A DNA stretch of 64,000 nucleotides from Odobenus rosmarus divergens (lineage: Eukaryota > Chordata > Mammalia > Carnivora > Odobenidae). How positions within the stretch are numbered: the stretch's first letter is position 1; the number at the start of each line of letters is the position of its first letter. The stretch lies in NCBI RefSeq assembly GCF_000321225.1, contig NW_004450945.1, positions 260,604-324,603 on the forward strand, written 5' to 3'. The notes below the pieces were generated by a model that made no database searches, was not told the origin of the DNA, and was given only the letters and a program-made list of their open reading frames with translations. Below are positions 32,193-43,514 of this stretch, piece by piece. The translations under genes and the position numbers were made by a program.

Positions 32193-33125
32193 CAGCTACC
32201 AGAGAGGGGTCGGTCATTGGGGTCATGGAAAAATAGCCATGCCAAATACTCCACACTTAAAGACTTGAAGACTTTTCTATAACAGTCTAAGTGTTAGGAA
32301 GTAGGTTCCATGAAAGTGAAACACAAAAATGACATTTGTAATGACTTTCCCCCTGGTACCTTCAAGGCCTTCTCCAGGGTAGAGAGCACCAGTTACTTAT
32401 CAGTGCAGATCAGTAGCATGCAGCAGGTTGGCATCAGGAAGCACAGAAGGGCATTGCATTAGAAACGGCAGAGGGAATTTAAAATTGACCAAATGCAATT
32501 ACCCAAGTTGGAATTTGGCCAAGGCCTCGGGATTTAATATCACCACTCATCCTGGGTCCTTGTAAAGACCCTCTGTGGTCAGAGACCTTAATTTTATTGT
32601 TCCTGTAAAATTCATGGGATAGCATTTCTCAGCCTTCCTCCCACCCCCAAAACCAGGACTCTTTACTTTCTTTTCTTGGCCACAGTGCTTCCAATATGGC
32701 TTTGATTGCTGCTGCTGACACTAAGACACTTTCATTGCCCCTGAAGGCCATTTTATTTATTGGTGCTATGTTTCTAAAAGATACATTTCCTTCCACCAAT
32801 ATGGCAGCTGGACACGTAATAGCATAGCTGGCATTTTGGTCACCACTCAGGAGAGCAGCAGATTGTGTAAATTCCACAGCTCTGCATGTCAATTGTGAGG
32901 TACCTTGAAAAAATTTTGTACAGGTTGACCTTGCTTTAAAAAAATCATAGAAAATATACAATTGTAGAAAATATAGCAGAAAGTCGAATCTAGTATCACA
33001 TTTTAAAAGTCAAGGAGGTTTAATTATTATGCATATGCACACATAACTTTTTCTAATGAAAACTAAAGCATAACGAATATTGAAGTTTATGTATAGAGTT
33101 AATATTGCAGAATATTTGAAATGTC
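32193..33125. other. Unique sequence with a 110-codon minus-strand open frame
   Basis: The minus strand is open from 32961 to 32629 with no recognisable protein family. A frame this long can arise by chance in a window of this size. The block 32620-32940 is repeat-free and includes the string 'ccaatatggc' twice. No gene called. Confidence 0.35.
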
Positions 33126-33129
33126 ATGT

Positions 33130-33535
33130 GACAAACATCACATCTCAATAGTTAAATAGGCAAAAATGTGATCGAACTCTTAATAAATAAGGAAACGTAG
33201 TTCCAAAAATATTTGGAACTCTATTGAACTTCACTAGTTATCAAAGGAATGTAAATGTAAATTATAAACAACATTTTTAACTTATTACTGAAAAAGACTT
33301 AAAACTAATTTTGCTAATGAAATTTTGGGATTACTCGTACACTGTTACATTTTCATGATGCTAAAGTTAATAGACACAACTCTTTGAAGAAGTAATTTGG
33401 CAATTAAAAATCAAGATCTTAAAAATGTTATATTTGTCAAGCCAGAAATTTCAGTCCTGGAAATTTACCTAAAGAAATAATTCAAAGAGGAAACTGTATC
33501 CACATAGATATTGATTACAAAATGCAGTAGTAAGC
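33130..33535 (+). mobile_element. Older L1 fragment, cut by a younger L1
   Basis: 'tggtccaaaaa'-type content is absent, but 'acactgttacattttcatga', 'gaagaagtaatttggcaatt', 'ctggaaatttacctaaagaa' and 'ttcaaagaggaaactgtatc' follow the old L1 ORF2-end order on the plus strand. Confidence 0.6.
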
Positions 33536-33539
33536 TAAG

Positions 33540-34485
33540 GTTAATACCCAATATATATAAAGAATTTCTACAACTCAATAACAAAAAACACATAGCCCAA
33601 CTAAAAAATGGCTAAAAGACTTGAATAGACATTTCTTGGAAGAAGATATACAAATGGTCAGCAATCACATGAGAATATGTTCAACATCACTCATCAGTCG
33701 GTAAATACAAATCAAAGCCACAATGAAATACCACCTCATACAAAAACAAAATTAAACAAAATAAAACAAAAGCAGAAGAAAAAGAAAAAAAGAAAATAGA
33801 TGTTAGCGAGGATGTGAAAAAATTGAAATCCTTGTGCACTCTTGGTGGAATGTAGAATGGTGCAGCTTCTATGGAAAACAGTATAATTCCTCCAAAATTT
33901 TTTTTAAAAAATGGGATTACTATATGATCCCACAATTCCACTCTTGGGAATATACCAAAAAAAAAAAGAAAAATGAAAGCAGGCCTTGGAGAGAGATTTG
34001 TAAACCTCTGTTCATAGCAGCATTATTCATAATAGTCAAAAGGTGGAAGCAACCCAAGTGTTCATCGACTGACAAATGGATAAACTAAAGGTGGTATATA
34101 CATTCAATCAAACATTATTCACTCTGAAAAAAGGACACTCTGACACACGCTACAATGTGGATGAATCTTGAAGACATTATGCTAAGTGAAATAAGCCATT
34201 CACAAAAATACAAATGCTGTCTGAACCCACTTACATGAGGTACCTAGAATAGTCAAATTCATAGAGACAGAAAGTAGAATGGTGGTTACCAGGGTTAGGA
34301 GTATGGGGAATGGGGAATTATTTTAATGAGTATAGGTTTTTGGTCTTGCAATAGAAAGAAAAGGTTCTGGATGTTGGTTGCATTAGAACATGAATGTACT
34401 TACCACTACTAAACTGTACACTGAAAAATGGTTAAGATGGTAAATTTAATGCTATGTGTATTTTAGCACAAATTAAAAAAAAAAC
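33540..34485 (+). mobile_element. L1 3' end (ORF2 end and 3' UTR)
   Basis: 'atatataaagaatttctaca', 'actcaataacaaaaaacaca', 'cttgaatagacatttcttgg', 'aagccacaatgaaataccac', 'aatgtggatgaatcttgaag' and 'taaactgtacactgaaaaat' give an unbroken L1 order down to an A-rich tail at about 34470. It is 5'-truncated; frames here (e.g. 33687-34088) are decayed. Confidence 0.9.
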
Positions 34486-34489
34486 CACA

Positions 34490-34820
34490 GCAATCTGATA
34501 CTTCGGAAGTAAGAAAATTACAGTCAATATTGGCAGGTCATGCGATAGAGACAATACAACCATTAGATGTTATAATTATACATAGTATAAGAAATCTTAT
34601 AATATTTAAATTTTAAAACAATTCAAAACTCATATTTAAAGATATGCAATCAAATATAAAAATGAAAATAAGTGAAGCATTAAGATGTGTAGGACTGTAT
34701 CTGTATAAACTTGTGATGTTTTATTTATATTATTTTACAATAATATTTGTGAAAGAAATAAAATTGGTACTACGCCTCCAAAAAGAGGGTTTTAATATCT
34801 TTTCTTTTATGGGAAAGAAT
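34490..34820 (+). repeat. Possible continuation of the older L1
   Basis: AT-rich DNA after the younger L1 tail ('tagagacaatacaaccatta', 'tataagaaatcttataatat') plausibly resumes the older L1 3' UTR seen at 33130-33535. Confidence 0.4.
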
Positions 34821-34839
34821 CGAAACTAAATGTTCTTTT

Positions 34840-35190
34840 CTTTATTAAGTTTTTTTATTTTAATTGCTATATAGTTAACATACAGGTATACAATACAGTG
34901 ATTCAATGATTCTATACATCACTCAGTGCTCATCATGATAAGTGTACTCTTGGGGCGCCTGGGTGGCTCAGCTGGTTAAGCGGCTGCCTTCTGCTCAGGT
35001 CATGACCCGAGGGTCCTGGGACTGAGTCCTGCACTGGACTCCCTGCTCAGCAGGGAGTCTGCTTCTTCCTCTCTTCTCTCTTCCTCTGTGCCCCGCCCCC
35101 CATGCTCTCTCTCTCTCTCTCAAATACATAAAGAAAATCCTTTAAAAAAAATGATGTGTACTCTTAATCCCCTTCACCTATAGAAACAAA
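34840..35190 (-). mobile_element. Carnivore L1 3' end, antisense, split by a Can-SINE
   Basis: 'atatagttaacatacaggta', 'cagtgattcaatgattctat', 'acatcactcagtgctcatca' and, after the SINE, 'cttaatccccttcacctata' match the reverse complement of carnivore L1 3' ends. The poly-T start at 34848 is its A-tail. Confidence 0.8.
34952..35155 (+). mobile_element. Can-SINE inserted in the antisense L1
   Basis: 'ggggcgcctgggtggctcag' head, TC-rich run 'ctctctctctctctc' and A-rich tail. A perfect 10-bp target duplication, GTGTACTCTT, occurs at 34942-34951 and 35156-35165. Confidence 0.97.
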
Positions 35191-35602
35191 TGTTCTTCCT
35201 CCCCATGGAAAAGTGCACACATAAGTAACTTGTACATAGATAAGCCGCTTTAGAAAGAGAAGTCAAAAGACGTATTTCATTTGGGATAAGAGCAATGAAA
35301 TAAACTGGAATTTGAACAATGAACTACAGAAAATCACAAGGATACAAAGAAACTGAGAGTATTACTGAACATTTTATGTTTTAGCAGATCTAATTTGTGA
35401 TTCATTTTTAATATTATTATTATTGTTTTATTGAATTTTTTCCTCTTAGATGTATGGTATTATGAGATTAACAAGCTTACTTTGTTTTTGTTCATACCTA
35501 ATGCTGCAAAGACAATTTGCTATTGACTGTATATCCAATTTTGTAACGCACATCAACAGAAAAATATAATTTGGTAAATATTCTTTATAATAAGTAGTTT
35601 TT

Positions 35603-35799
35603 TTTTAAAACTTTTATTTATTTTTTTTTGAGAGAGAGAGAATGACAGAGAGAGAGAGATAATGAGAGGGCTGAGGGTCAGAGGGAGAAGCAGACTCCCT
35701 GCTGAGAAGGGAGCCCTATGTGGGACTCGATCCCGGGACTCCAGGATCATGACCTGAGCCGAAGGCAGTCGCTTAACCAACTGAGCCACCCAGGCGCCC
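35603..35799 (-). mobile_element. Can-SINE, antisense, with perfect duplication
   Basis: Poly-T, GA-rich run, then the antisense head 'ctgagccacccaggcgccc'. A perfect 17-bp duplication, TATAATAAGTAGTTTTT, occurs at 35586-35602 and 35800-35816, pointing to a fairly recent insertion. Confidence 0.97.
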
Positions 35800-36570
35800 T
35801 ATAATAAGTAGTTTTTAAAGGATACCGATGTTAGCTTTAAGTGTTTATTCATTCAATACATATATTTTTTTCTTCACAAAATAATTTATAACTGACATTT
35901 AAAATTCACAAACATGTCAGATGTTTCCAGATGTTATTTAACATGCTACATTTTTTCTTAACATGCTACATTTTTTTCTAACCATAAAAATGAGGTAAGA
36001 GCCCTCCTTCCCTTTGTGATAGTCAAATATTCTGTGAGCATAAGTGAAATCATATAAAAACCACCATATATAAAACGGTTAAGATTTAAATGAAGAGTTC
36101 ATTATGAAGCAGCCCTCTGGAGAAAAAGAGATAGAAAGGAAGATAGTGCAGAGGTACGCGGCCCCAAAATGTGGCTCGGTGAGCACATGAAAGTGAGACC
36201 CCAGAAAAAACAAGAGGGTAAGGGACACTCACAACAGGCCCTGCCATACTTGACTGGCCCTTCCTACTATTTGCCCAAGACCCAGCTTGGGTTGGATGTT
36301 CAACTTCCTGACTGATTTGTGATGGATTCTTGAATGATAGCTGACTTCTCTGTGCCTGGAGATTAAACAACTTTTATCTCAAATGGTAAGTTACTGGTGA
36401 TGAAATGGAACAATGCATTTAAATTGCCTACCAGAGAGTCTAGTACATTACATGTGAACAGAAAATGGAAGTTCCTGCCCTCACTGCTTGACTTCAAATG
36501 ATCTTATTTGTCTCTTGTTCCCAAGGAACTACATGTACTGTAAGGGAACCATAGCTGAGACTAATTCTTA
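35800..36570. other. Unique sequence with a 20-bp tandem pair
   Basis: TTAACATGCTACATTTTTTC at 35938-35957 is repeated at 35958-35978 with one extra T. Otherwise no gene. A 94-codon minus-strand frame (36370-36086) is not recognisable. Confidence 0.4.
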
Positions 36571-36574
36571 CTCT

Positions 36575-36660
36575 CCCCAAAGCCCAACACAATTCTTTAC
36601 ATGTGATAGGTACTTGATATACATTTATTGATTAACACAAGCATTCAATAAACATTTTTT
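36575..36660 (+). repeat. L2 3' end fragment
   Basis: 'acacaattctttacatgtga' and 'taggtacttgatatacattt' followed by 'attgatta' match the L2 terminus. Confidence 0.5.
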
Positions 36661-36799
36661 GCTCGATCAACATTGCAGCAGGAAATATATGGTTTTAAAA
36701 TGCTTTCCTGATTTATTGTAAGAAGTCCAAAGTACCGAAATGAAGAGTAACTGGGAAGCCATCTCCTACCTTACTATTTAAGAAGAAGGAAAGAATCCT

Positions 36800-37042
36800 T
36801 ACTGGAATTGCTGTAATAATTATAATTCTTTACGTTTATGCACTTCAATATACCTTACAAGGCATTATCCTCTATAACCTGATCCTAACAACAATACATG
36901 AGAAAGCTAAGAAGCAGTAATTATTATTCCCGTTTTAGCATGAGGCTCAAACGGGGTGATGTGACTTGCAAATATATAGTAAATGTCAGCAAAGGGACCT
37001 GAATCCGTGTCTGCCACACCATGTTCTTGTTACAATACTGCC
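36800..37042 (-). repeat. MIR SINE, antisense
   Basis: 'ataccttacaaggcattatc', 'cccgttttagcatgaggctc', 'gggtgatgtgacttgcaaat' and 'gggacctgaatccgtgtctg' match the reverse-complement MIR. Confidence 0.8.
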
Positions 37043-37770
37043 TTGGTTTACACAGAACAAGATGTGTTCCGACACAAGCCCTCATACAGCCTTGCAGACC
37101 TGACCTTATAATTTGCCTATTTCCATGTACCATAGAACTCGTCAGTTTCTTCATCACCTGGCTTCAGAGTGTTTAGCTCTGAGTCTACACCTAGTCTTGT
37201 ATTGTGGTTTATCGAGACAAGTTGAATTCCCCCTGAGAAAGACACACACACAAAATGATTTTTATTAAAATTATTGTAATCATCATTGTTATTTCATATG
37301 GACTGCTCTACCAATGCTTTTCATACTCCATTCATAATAAATAATCATCACTTTTGAAATTTTTTACCTTACCCTTGAAGACCCACAACTCAGAGCTAAG
37401 GTTTTGAAAAACTCTTAGTGTAAAATTGTTTAGTCTGCAAACTAAGTGAAGTTGGCATCTCGAGAGGGGGACTGCCAGCATCGTTCCCAGCCCTTGTTGA
37501 TAGCAGCTGTCTGTCATGAGCACAAGTGCCATGTGATTTGGCTTCACAAGCCAGTCTTGCTGACATAACAACCTGATATCTTGTTACTTAAGAAGCTCTG
37601 GTGTATTAGGGAACATTAAATCATGTGGCTGCCTTTATTCATCGCATGGGCATGTCTTAATCTAAGATATGGAACAAAAATTGGGACTGATTGACAGCAC
37701 AATTCAGGGATACAGAAACCACATGCTATCATATATGTGTCCTTCATATTAGCCTTGCATCCCTTCTCAT
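37043..37770. other. Unique sequence
   Basis: No gene or firm repeat recognised. A short ACACACA run occurs near 37242-37252. Confidence 0.4.
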
Positions 37771-37774
37771 GCCT

Positions 37775-38165
37775 GCAGCCAATCAATCATTGTTTACCAT
37801 GCACCTACTATATACAAAGTACAGGATTATGGGGAAGATTATTCTAAATCTGACCCATTCTCTGCTCTCAACAAATTGTTAGAATCTCAGAGAAGGTAAG
37901 AGTAGACATACAGGGACGCCTGGGTGGTTCAGTTAGTTGAGCGTCTGCCTTCAGCTCAGGTCATGATCCCAGGGTCCTGGGATTGAGTCCCGCCTCCGGC
38001 TCCCTGCTCAGCGGGGAGCCTGCTTCTCCCTCTGCCTGCCTCTCCCCCTGCTTGTGCTCACTCTCTCTCACTTTCTGAGAAATAAATAAATAAAATCTTT
38101 TAAAAAAAGAGTAGACAAACAGATATCACAGAAAGAGGATGGGAGCTATAGACAGTTACAGAGTA
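37775..38165 (-). repeat. L2 3' end, antisense, split by a Can-SINE
   Basis: 'accatgcacctactatatac' and 'cccattctctgctctcaaca' left of the SINE, and 'agaaagaggatgggagctat' right of it, fit the antisense L2. Confidence 0.55.
37914..38106 (+). mobile_element. Can-SINE
   Basis: 'ggacgcctgggtggttcag' head, 'catgatcccagggtcctggg' body, AAATAAATAAATAAAATC tail. Flanked by AAGAGTAGACATACAG (37898-37913) and AAGAGTAGACAAACAG (38107-38122), one mismatch in 16. Confidence 0.97.
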
Positions 38166-38425
38166 CAAAGGAGTTTTAAAAAAATAAAAATTAAAGAAAT
38201 CACCCCAATTGCTTCTATCTGGCAAATTGTCTCCTCCATGTATATTCCTTGGTTTTAAACAATTCTGTTAAAACCTAACATCCCACACTCTCACTTTGTA
38301 TCCTATGTTGGTTCTTCCCCGATTAATTGCCATCCAAAAAATTAAGGTCTCTTTTTTTTTTGCCCTGCTATTCCTACTCTTGGTTTTAGCAAGAAACAGA
38401 TTAGTTCTGCTCATTAAGTGGCTTT

Positions 38426-38635
38426 ATTTTTTTTCATTTTATTATTTTTTAAAGATTTTATTTATTTATTTGAGAAAGAGAGAAAATGAGAGAGAAAGAG
38501 AGAGCATGAAACGGGGGAAGGTCAGAGAGAGAAGCAGCCTCCCCGCTGAGTAGGGAGCCCCATGTGGGACTTGATCTCAGGATCATGACCTGAGCCAAAG
38601 GCAGACTCTTAACCGACTGAGCCACCCAGGCGCCC
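38426..38635 (-). mobile_element. Can-SINE, antisense
   Basis: Poly-T and GA-rich start, 'gggacttgatctcaggatca' body, antisense head 'ctgagccacccaggcgcccc'. Imperfect duplication: CTCATTAAGTGGCTTT (38410) and CTCATTAGTGGTTTT (38636). Confidence 0.95.
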
Positions 38636-39930
38636 CTCATTAGTGGTTTTAGATCCTATGTTTTATTTTCTGCTAATAGAAGTCTTGGCATCCATACAGC
38701 TAAAATTTCAAAGGAGCTAAGAAAGGGGTTATCCAATTGTCTGGACTCAAGCACATGACTTCCTACTCGGGACCATCTCTCACAAAGGACAGTGGGGGAG
38801 AGACAACATATGACAGCAAGACGTGCATCCTACTACGGAAAATTCTAAAGGTCAGACTGCGAGTGACCTGCTCTTATATGTGAATTTCACAGTGACTAAA
38901 GAACAAATGTTCTGAAGAGATTAGCTGGATAAAATGACTATTATAAACTCACCATTTATGTATGTCAGGACAAATGGAGCAGCCTAAGAGCATTTTTTTT
39001 TTCTGAATTTCTTTGAGGTATGACAGAGAAAATTAATTTGAGACTAGAGAATAGGAAGGGAGAGTTATAAATTTGGAATTTGACAAATAAGGCATGCTTA
39101 TACAATGTGCCAAGATTGAAATAAAAAATGAACTCATGAGAAAATCCCAAGTCCTTGTGAAGAAGTCTCTTCTCTTAAAAATTTTTTTGCCAGTCAGTCT
39201 TTCTTCTATTTTTTTTCTTTTCATCTTCTTGTTGTTACTCTTGTTTTTATTGTGTCTCTAAAGTTTTGAGCCATAATCAGATCATCACCACTGTCATCAT
39301 CACAGAAAAAAATACATTAAAAGTGGGTATGCATTTTTTCTGAGTTGTGTACAAGCTAACACATAAACATTAAGTTCCATTTTAAGCTTTAAGCCTCGAG
39401 GTGGGGGAGGGGTTTACGGAACCTACTAAAATTAAATAATAGTATTTATATGTATATCTATTTACATAGATATGATATGTATATAGGGCAACTATAAAGT
39501 TATAGTGCTGGTTTTTCGTATGCATATATACACCCGTGCCCACACACACAGCCCACACAGCCCAGGCAGTACTCTTACTATATATATGTATGTGTACACG
39601 CAAACACACATGTACAATACTTTATATAGCACTTTGTCCATCTGTTTAAGAAGTTTCCATATATTCCCCTCAATAGAGATAAATGTGCACATGTGTTTCC
39701 AATTTAAGATCAGGTGAATCCATCTCTTTATTTCTACCCCGCATATGGTATATAGTGCCCCCAAACACAGTCAGTGGTTAGTAAATATTGTTTGAACTAA
39801 ACTGGATTGAACGGTGAAAATCACCACTAATGAATTAAATCAGCGCAACATTGATAGGATGGGTAACACAGGCACAATGAGACTTGGCTTAAAACTATAA
39901 TCAGAATAGTTCAAGTCCTGGGGTGTGGAA
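38636..39930. other. Unique AT-rich sequence with CA/TA tracts
   Basis: Interrupted CACACA/TATATA tracts at about 39520-39615. No gene. Frames of 60-90 codons here are low-complexity. Confidence 0.4.
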
Positions 39931-39934
39931 GTAT

Positions 39935-40112
39935 TATGGTGCAGTAAAGAGGGCATATCCAGACGCGGAAGTCAGAGAATCTGGGTGTGAGTCTCAGCTC
40001 TGCCATTGGGGAGCTGTGTGACTGGGGACGATTTATTTAACCTCTCCTAATAGTGCTTGCTTGTTGAAGCATGAGACAGCAAACTAAATAACATGTACAG
40101 GCAACCTGTACC
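39935..40112 (+). repeat. MIR SINE
   Basis: 'gtgcagtaaagagggcatat', 'gtgagtctcagctctgccat', 'tggggagctgtgtgactggg' and 'tatttaacctctcctaatag' follow MIR order. Confidence 0.8.
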
Positions 40113-40282
40113 TGCTAAGTACTTGCTACCTATTGCACGCTTTCTCCTCTTCTGTCCTAAGTTTCAGCTGCTTAATATTTGGCAGTAAGATCTTTGTCTT
40201 TCCTGGCATTTAAATGTGCACAATGTGCACTCCCTCTCCTACTTAAAAGAAAATTAAATGCTTAAAAGTATTAGACCTTTGA

Positions 40283-40489
40283 GGGGCACCTGGGTGGCTC
40301 AGTCGTTAAGCGTGTGCCTTCGGTTCAGGTCATGATCCCAGGGTCCTGGGATCGAGCCCCGCATCGGGCTCCCTGCTCAGTGAGAAGCCTGCTTCTCCCT
40401 CTCCCACTCCCCCTGCTTGTGTTCCCTCTCTCACTGTCTCTCTCTCTCTCTCTGCCAAATAAATAAATAAATAAAATCTTTAAAAAAAA
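40283..40489 (+). mobile_element. Can-SINE with perfect duplication
   Basis: 'ggggcacctgggtggctcag' head, long TC run, four AAAT-type units and A-tail. A perfect 13-bp duplication, ATTAGACCTTTGA, occurs at 40270-40282 and 40490-40502. Confidence 0.97.
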
Positions 40490-40659
40490 ATTAGACCTTT
40501 GAATTAGTTCAGTTATCCTATCCCTTATGTTATTCAACCAGCATGTATCTTCCTGTGGAAAAGATAACTGTGACCCGTCCACTTTCACCCAAGTACGTTA
40601 ATCCTGGCGAGCCCTCCTGGTTAGGGAGCAACGAAGTGGCACGGCAGTTGGGAGAGTGA

Positions 40660-40800
40660 GGGCAAGACTGAAGGGACTGTGACCATGGACAAATCATTTC
40701 TCCATCCTCTGGGCCACAGTCCCTCCCTATCTTTAAAATGAGGTAGTTACACCGTATCTCAGGTTATCCTGGGTTTGGTGATTCTGCATGCAGATAAATA
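40660..40800 (+). repeat. MIR/MIR3 SINE
   Basis: 'gaccatggacaaatcatttc', 'tccatcctctgggccacagt' and 'tatctttaaaatgaggtagt' follow MIR3 order. Confidence 0.65.
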
Positions 40801-40891
40801 TTCTTGTTTATTTTAATTTATAAGAAACAACAGAAATAGAAGTGGGGGGAAAAAAAGGAGAGTTATTTGACCCTATCAGAAAATGGATTCC

Positions 40892-40964
40892 TTTTTTTTT
40901 TTTTTTTTAAGATTTATTTATTTATTTGACAGAGAGAGACAGTGAGAGCAGAAACACAAGCAGC
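40892..40964 (-). mobile_element. 5'-truncated Can-SINE tail with long duplication
   Basis: Only the SINE 3' portion is present: poly-T, then 'gatttatttatttatttgac', AGAGAGAGA and 'acacaagcag'; the whole tRNA-like head is missing. Flanks TTATTTGACCC..GGATTCC recur at 40863-40891 and 40965-40991 (the second lacks AA), and a poly-T follows both copies. Confidence 0.75.
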
Positions 40965-41029
40965 TTATTTGACCCTATCAGAATGGATTCCTTTTTTTTT
41001 TTTTTTTTTTAATTTCCTCTGTCCCACAA

Positions 41030-41585
41030 GTGTTCAAATTTTTCAGCCAACTCTCCTTGGTAAAAATGTAGATCTTTGATTATACTTGCTTTGTAATTTG
41101 AATTATTGCTTCAAACAAGGACAGTTAATCTTATTCTCATATTCTCTCTTTATGCAACCTACCCTCTTTGACTGCTTGCTGAGAGCTTCCTGTGTGTGAG
41201 CTGCCTCGGTGCTATGGGCGCTGCACAAAATAAGACATGGTCCCTGTTGCCAGCTGAGAGACAGAAAGAGAGACAAGACACGTGAGGGAGAATAAATAAG
41301 TTCTCTAATTAGGGCATGAAAAGGTAGGGAGTTTTGAGGGGAGAGTGATTAATTCCGACAAAAGGAAGCAATGCTTAGTAATTAAAAATAAATGAATGTA
41401 AATTTCCATACACCCTGCTCAAGATAACTGTTTGCTTAAAAATAATACTATTTGAGAATGATGCAAATTTAGGCCTGCAATCCTGCCCATGGAAGGTTTT
41501 CTGCCAAAGTGCTAGATCCCACCTGCCCTGCTGAGAAAATAGTCAGATATGCAGAGGGGATTCTGGCCCAAACAGCCTTATCCAT
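41030..41585. other. Unique sequence
   Basis: No gene or firm repeat recognised. Confidence 0.4.
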
Positions 41586-41588
41586 CAA

Positions 41589-41725
41589 TCATGCTTCCAA
41601 TTCATTCCTTGATTCATTCGTTCATTCATTCAGAAAATTTTTATGAAGGAACTCCTCTGTGCCAGGTACTGTCTGGGTGTTAGGGATACAGAAATAATTG
41701 AACTGACAAAGATTCACTACCGATC
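41589..41725 (-). mobile_element. L2 3' end, antisense, cut by an L1
   Basis: 'tgattcattcgttcattcat', 'ctctgtgccaggtactgtct' and 'gggtgttagggatacagaaa' are the reverse complement of the L2 terminus. The body resumes at about 42860. Confidence 0.85.
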
Positions 41726-41769
41726 CTTGGAGAAATGACTGATTCTAGGACTAGGGCAGGAAATATTCA

Positions 41770-42740
41770 AGATGAGCCTAGAGCATCTCTTAATGCCAGA
41801 AAGTAAGAAAGTGCAAAAAAAAATTGATGGTAATATGTCAAATGGGCATAGGAGTGACTGAAAGACTTCCCACTGGCCCAAGCTGGGACAATTTGAAGAA
41901 CAAAATAAAGTAGTATTGGAATATAATCCAAAGTATAAAATAGAATATCTTCAAGTTTACACTGATAAAAATAAATGATTAAATAATGTATTAAATTGGT
42001 GAGAAGAGACAAATCTCCCATACAGAAGAATTCCAGATAATTTACCAGACACTTTGCCTCGTAGGAGTTGGAGCATAACTGCCCCTCCTTACATGTGGAC
42101 TGAATATAGTGACTTCCTTCCAAAGATTACAATATGGAAGACTGGGTAGGAGGGAAATAACAGTACACTGGAGAAACCTGACAAACACTACATCAGCCAG
42201 GTGATCAAGGTCAACACCATCGGTCATAAACCATGGTGATTGTATGTACTTTCTATATGTAATGAACACGGCACTTTACCTCTGTGACCTTCCTCTCCAA
42301 AATTCATAACATCAGTCTATTCATGAGAATAACACCAGGACATTTCCAAAAGAGGATATTATGAGTACTCCTACAATATATCTGAGCAGTACGCTTTAAA
42401 ACTCTCATGATCATCAAAAACAAGGAAAGTCCGAGAAACTGTCCAAGCCAAAGGGGAGCCTAAGGACACATGGCAACTCAATGTAACATCATGTCCTGGG
42501 TGGGATCCTGGATTAGAAAAAGGGCATTACAGAAAAATTAAAGAAATCTGATTAAACTACGGACTTTAGTTAATAATGTTTCAATATTGGTTCATCAATT
42601 GTGATAAATGCGCCATAGGAAAGGGACATGTTAATAATAAGAGGAACTGAGTGCCAGGTATATGGGAACTCTCTGTTGTCTTCTCAATTTTTTTGAAAAT
42701 ACAAAGTTGTTCTAAAAATTAAAGTGTATTTAAAAATGGT
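41770..42740 (+). mobile_element. L1 3' UTR (old L1M-type)
   Basis: 'catctcttaatgccagaaag', 'atggtaatatgtcaaatggg', 'aaggaaagtccgagaaactg', 'tcctgggtgggatcctggat' and 'tatatgggaactctctgttg' match an old L1 3' UTR in order, ending 'gttctaaaaattaaagtgta'. It separates two pieces of an antisense L2. Confidence 0.75.
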
Positions 42741-42859
42741 CACCACTCAATGGAACTTAATAACTTATGTAAAATGAAAAGTAAAATAAACAGTATGTCA
42801 GATGAAAAAAATTCTGTGAAAAGAAGAAAGAAAAAAAGGAGTAGAGAGTGCTGGGAGTA

Positions 42860-43432
42860 GTATAATTTTATCCAGAGCAGTCAGATGTCTACTGAAGAAG
42901 GTAACATTTGAACAGACTTAAAAGCTGAGGCAGGGATCGCATAGCTAATGGGAGAAAGAGATTCCAAGAGGATGGAATAGAAAGGGCAAAGGCTCTGAGG
43001 TAGGAGCAAGCTTGTCATGCTTGAGGAGTAGCAAGAACACCCATGTGGCTGTAATACAGTGGAAGTAAGACATATCATGGTTGGCCACACCATGTAGTGC
43101 AACCATAGTGTAAGCTATTTATCTCTCATTCAGAGAGAGATGTGAAGCTGCTAGTGGATTCTGAGCAGAGGATCAGCATGATCTGATCTATTTTTCAATG
43201 GGATGGAATATCTCTGAGTGTTGCCCTGATCACACACTGCAGGGAGATCAGCAGAAGCAGGCAAGGCTGTTGCAATGATCTAGATAAGAAATGACAGTGG
43301 TTTCAGCTAGGGATTTAGAGGTAGAGGTGGTGAGAGGGGGTTGATTCTAGATACATTTTTAAAGAAAAGTCAATAGAGTGCTAACTGTTGGAAAGAAGGG
43401 TGTGGACGGAAAGACTCCATGGAACAAGGATG
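42860..43432 (-). mobile_element. L2, antisense, body of the split copy
   Basis: 'gagattccaagaggatggaa', 'aaagggcaaaggctctgagg', 'tgaggagtagcaagaacacc' and 'tctgagcagaggatcagcat' match the antisense L2 body, continuing from 41725. Confidence 0.85.
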
Positions 43433-43514
43433 GATGGCCATTAACCCAAAGGGGAAGATTGTAAAAGGAGCAGGTTTGTGGTGGAAGACCAGAAGTTCAT
43501 TATGAAGAGTCTTT

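Noticed and set aside
33687..34088. Two 84-codon frames on opposite strands
   Set aside because: Both fall inside a truncated L1 3' end.
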